A stretch of 6,007 nucleotides of DNA from JBHHYU01 sp046757725. Lineage in GTDB: Bacteria; Desulfobacterota; Binatia; UBA9968. The first letter of the stretch is position 1; each line of letters begins with the position of its first letter. Below the pieces are notes generated by a model. The model did not search any database, was not told the DNA's origin, and saw only the letters and a list, made by a program, of their open reading frames with translations. Positions 5,695 to 6,007 of this stretch are shown here, one piece after another. The stretch lies in contig JBHHYU010000144.1 of assembly GCA_046757725.1 (NCBI GenBank), forward strand, positions 1 to 6,007, read 5' to 3'. Position numbers and translations under genes: made by a program.

Positions 5695-5880
5695 TTAGCG
5701 CCGGCCGCGATCGTAAGGTCGAACGTATTCAATAGCCATCCGTCCTGCCTTGGCAAGAAGCCGCCGTCTCTTTTCGCTCAGCAGTAGGCGAATGGCCTCG
5801 GTCTTGTTCTCTGCCCCCGTCAGAGAGACGGCCTCTTTTACGTCCTCCTTGGGGATTTTTACGGTAGTGAATTTGCCCAT
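5695..5880 (-). CDS. vapB: VapB-family type II antitoxin without adjacent toxin
   Basis: A 61-residue protein resembling VapB-type antitoxins, which bind DNA as dimers through an N-terminal fold and neutralise a PIN-domain RNase through the C-terminal tail. The N-terminal strand is KFTTVKIP (3-10), the first helix KEDVKEAVSLTG (11-22), and the second starts at NKTEAIRLLL; the LTG-x(3)-KTEA pattern is characteristic of VapB. The basic tail ends YVRPYDRGRR, which would be the toxin-binding part. The ATG at 5880 is preferred over an in-frame ATG at 5907 because it leads straight into the conserved strand and the longer form starts close to a possible -10 box at 5908-5913. Ribosome binding sites are weak for both. 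The toxin gene would be expected just downstream, where the intron fragment lies instead, so the antitoxin looks orphaned. Confidence 0.72.
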   Translation of the reverse strand: MGKFTTVKIPKEDVKEAVSLTGAENKTEAIRLLLSEKRRRLLAKAGRMAIEYVRPYDRGRR

Positions 5881-5907
5881 AGTTATTTCTCGACGGTAGA
5901 TACGCAT

Positions 5908-5957
5908 AGTATACCCAAATCAAGCCAAAAGTATCCCGCTCGCTCTTACGTCGTCAA
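5908..5957 (-). promoter_or_regulatory. Possible promoter region of the antitoxin gene
   Basis: Minus-strand TTGACG (5957-5952) and TACTTT (5933-5928) are separated by 18 bases and could form a sigma70-type promoter. A separate TATACT at 5913-5908 would make a good -10 box but lacks a -35 partner at 17 bases. GTATAC at 5909-5914 is a short palindrome such as autoregulatory antitoxins may bind. All of this is weak. The remaining bases to 6007 show no gene. Confidence 0.25.
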
Positions 5958-6007
5958 GCAGGTAGGGGACGATAGAGACCGGCCTTGGCAATGCAGAAGA
6001 TTATCGA

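Noticed and set aside
5425..5787. 120-residue open frame on the + strand
   Set aside because: It runs through the structured intron RNA and on into the antitoxin gene on the other strand. The translation has no domain and the stems explain the sequence better.

Overview
The window looks like a bacterial chromosome segment from an organism that handles aromatic acids, most likely a proteobacterium or a related uncultured lineage. That placement is inferred from the gene families (a PaaK-type ligase, a 4,5-dihydroxyphthalate-decarboxylase-like protein, a PaaA-type diiron protein), since no taxonomic marker is present. A small catabolic locus at about 1220-5134 sits between two patches of decayed mobile DNA.

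Layout. 1-389: unrecognised sequence, then the C-terminal stub of an IS481-family transposase and a probable right IS end. 390-1219: no convincing gene, but repeats resembling the non-coding ends of IS21-type elements. 1220-2569 (+): phenylacetate-CoA ligase-family enzyme. 2580-2750 (+): a 56-residue protein of unknown function with a good ribosome binding site. 2762-2976 (-): a deleted pseudogene copy of the paaA-like gene. 3219-4217 (+): Pht5-like / periplasmic-binding-fold protein with its own promoter candidate. 4222-5028 (-): intact PaaA-like ferritin-fold oxygenase subunit, tail to tail with the previous gene, under a near-consensus sigma70-type promoter at 5106-5134. 5291 to about 5694 (+): the 5' part of a group II intron, supported by a 6-of-6 IBS1/EBS1 match, with no reverse transcriptase and no 3' domains. 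5695-5880 (-): VapB-like antitoxin with no toxin beside it.

How the genes may work together (inference): the ligase would activate a carboxylic acid to its CoA thioester, the PaaA-like protein would oxygenate it, and the Pht5-like protein would decarboxylate or bind an intermediate. The usual PaaB, C, D and E partners are not in the window. The PaaA-like protein also departs from the expected ExxH iron-ligand pattern in its second helix, so the chemistry may differ from phenylacetyl-CoA epoxidation.

The most unusual structure is the paaA remnant. Measured against the intact copy 2 kb away, it has lost a 78-nt in-frame block between imperfect direct repeats and about 514 nt at a second junction. 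Its first 68 nt (ribosome binding site and early codons) match the intact copy at 66 positions, while its C-terminal part is strongly diverged.
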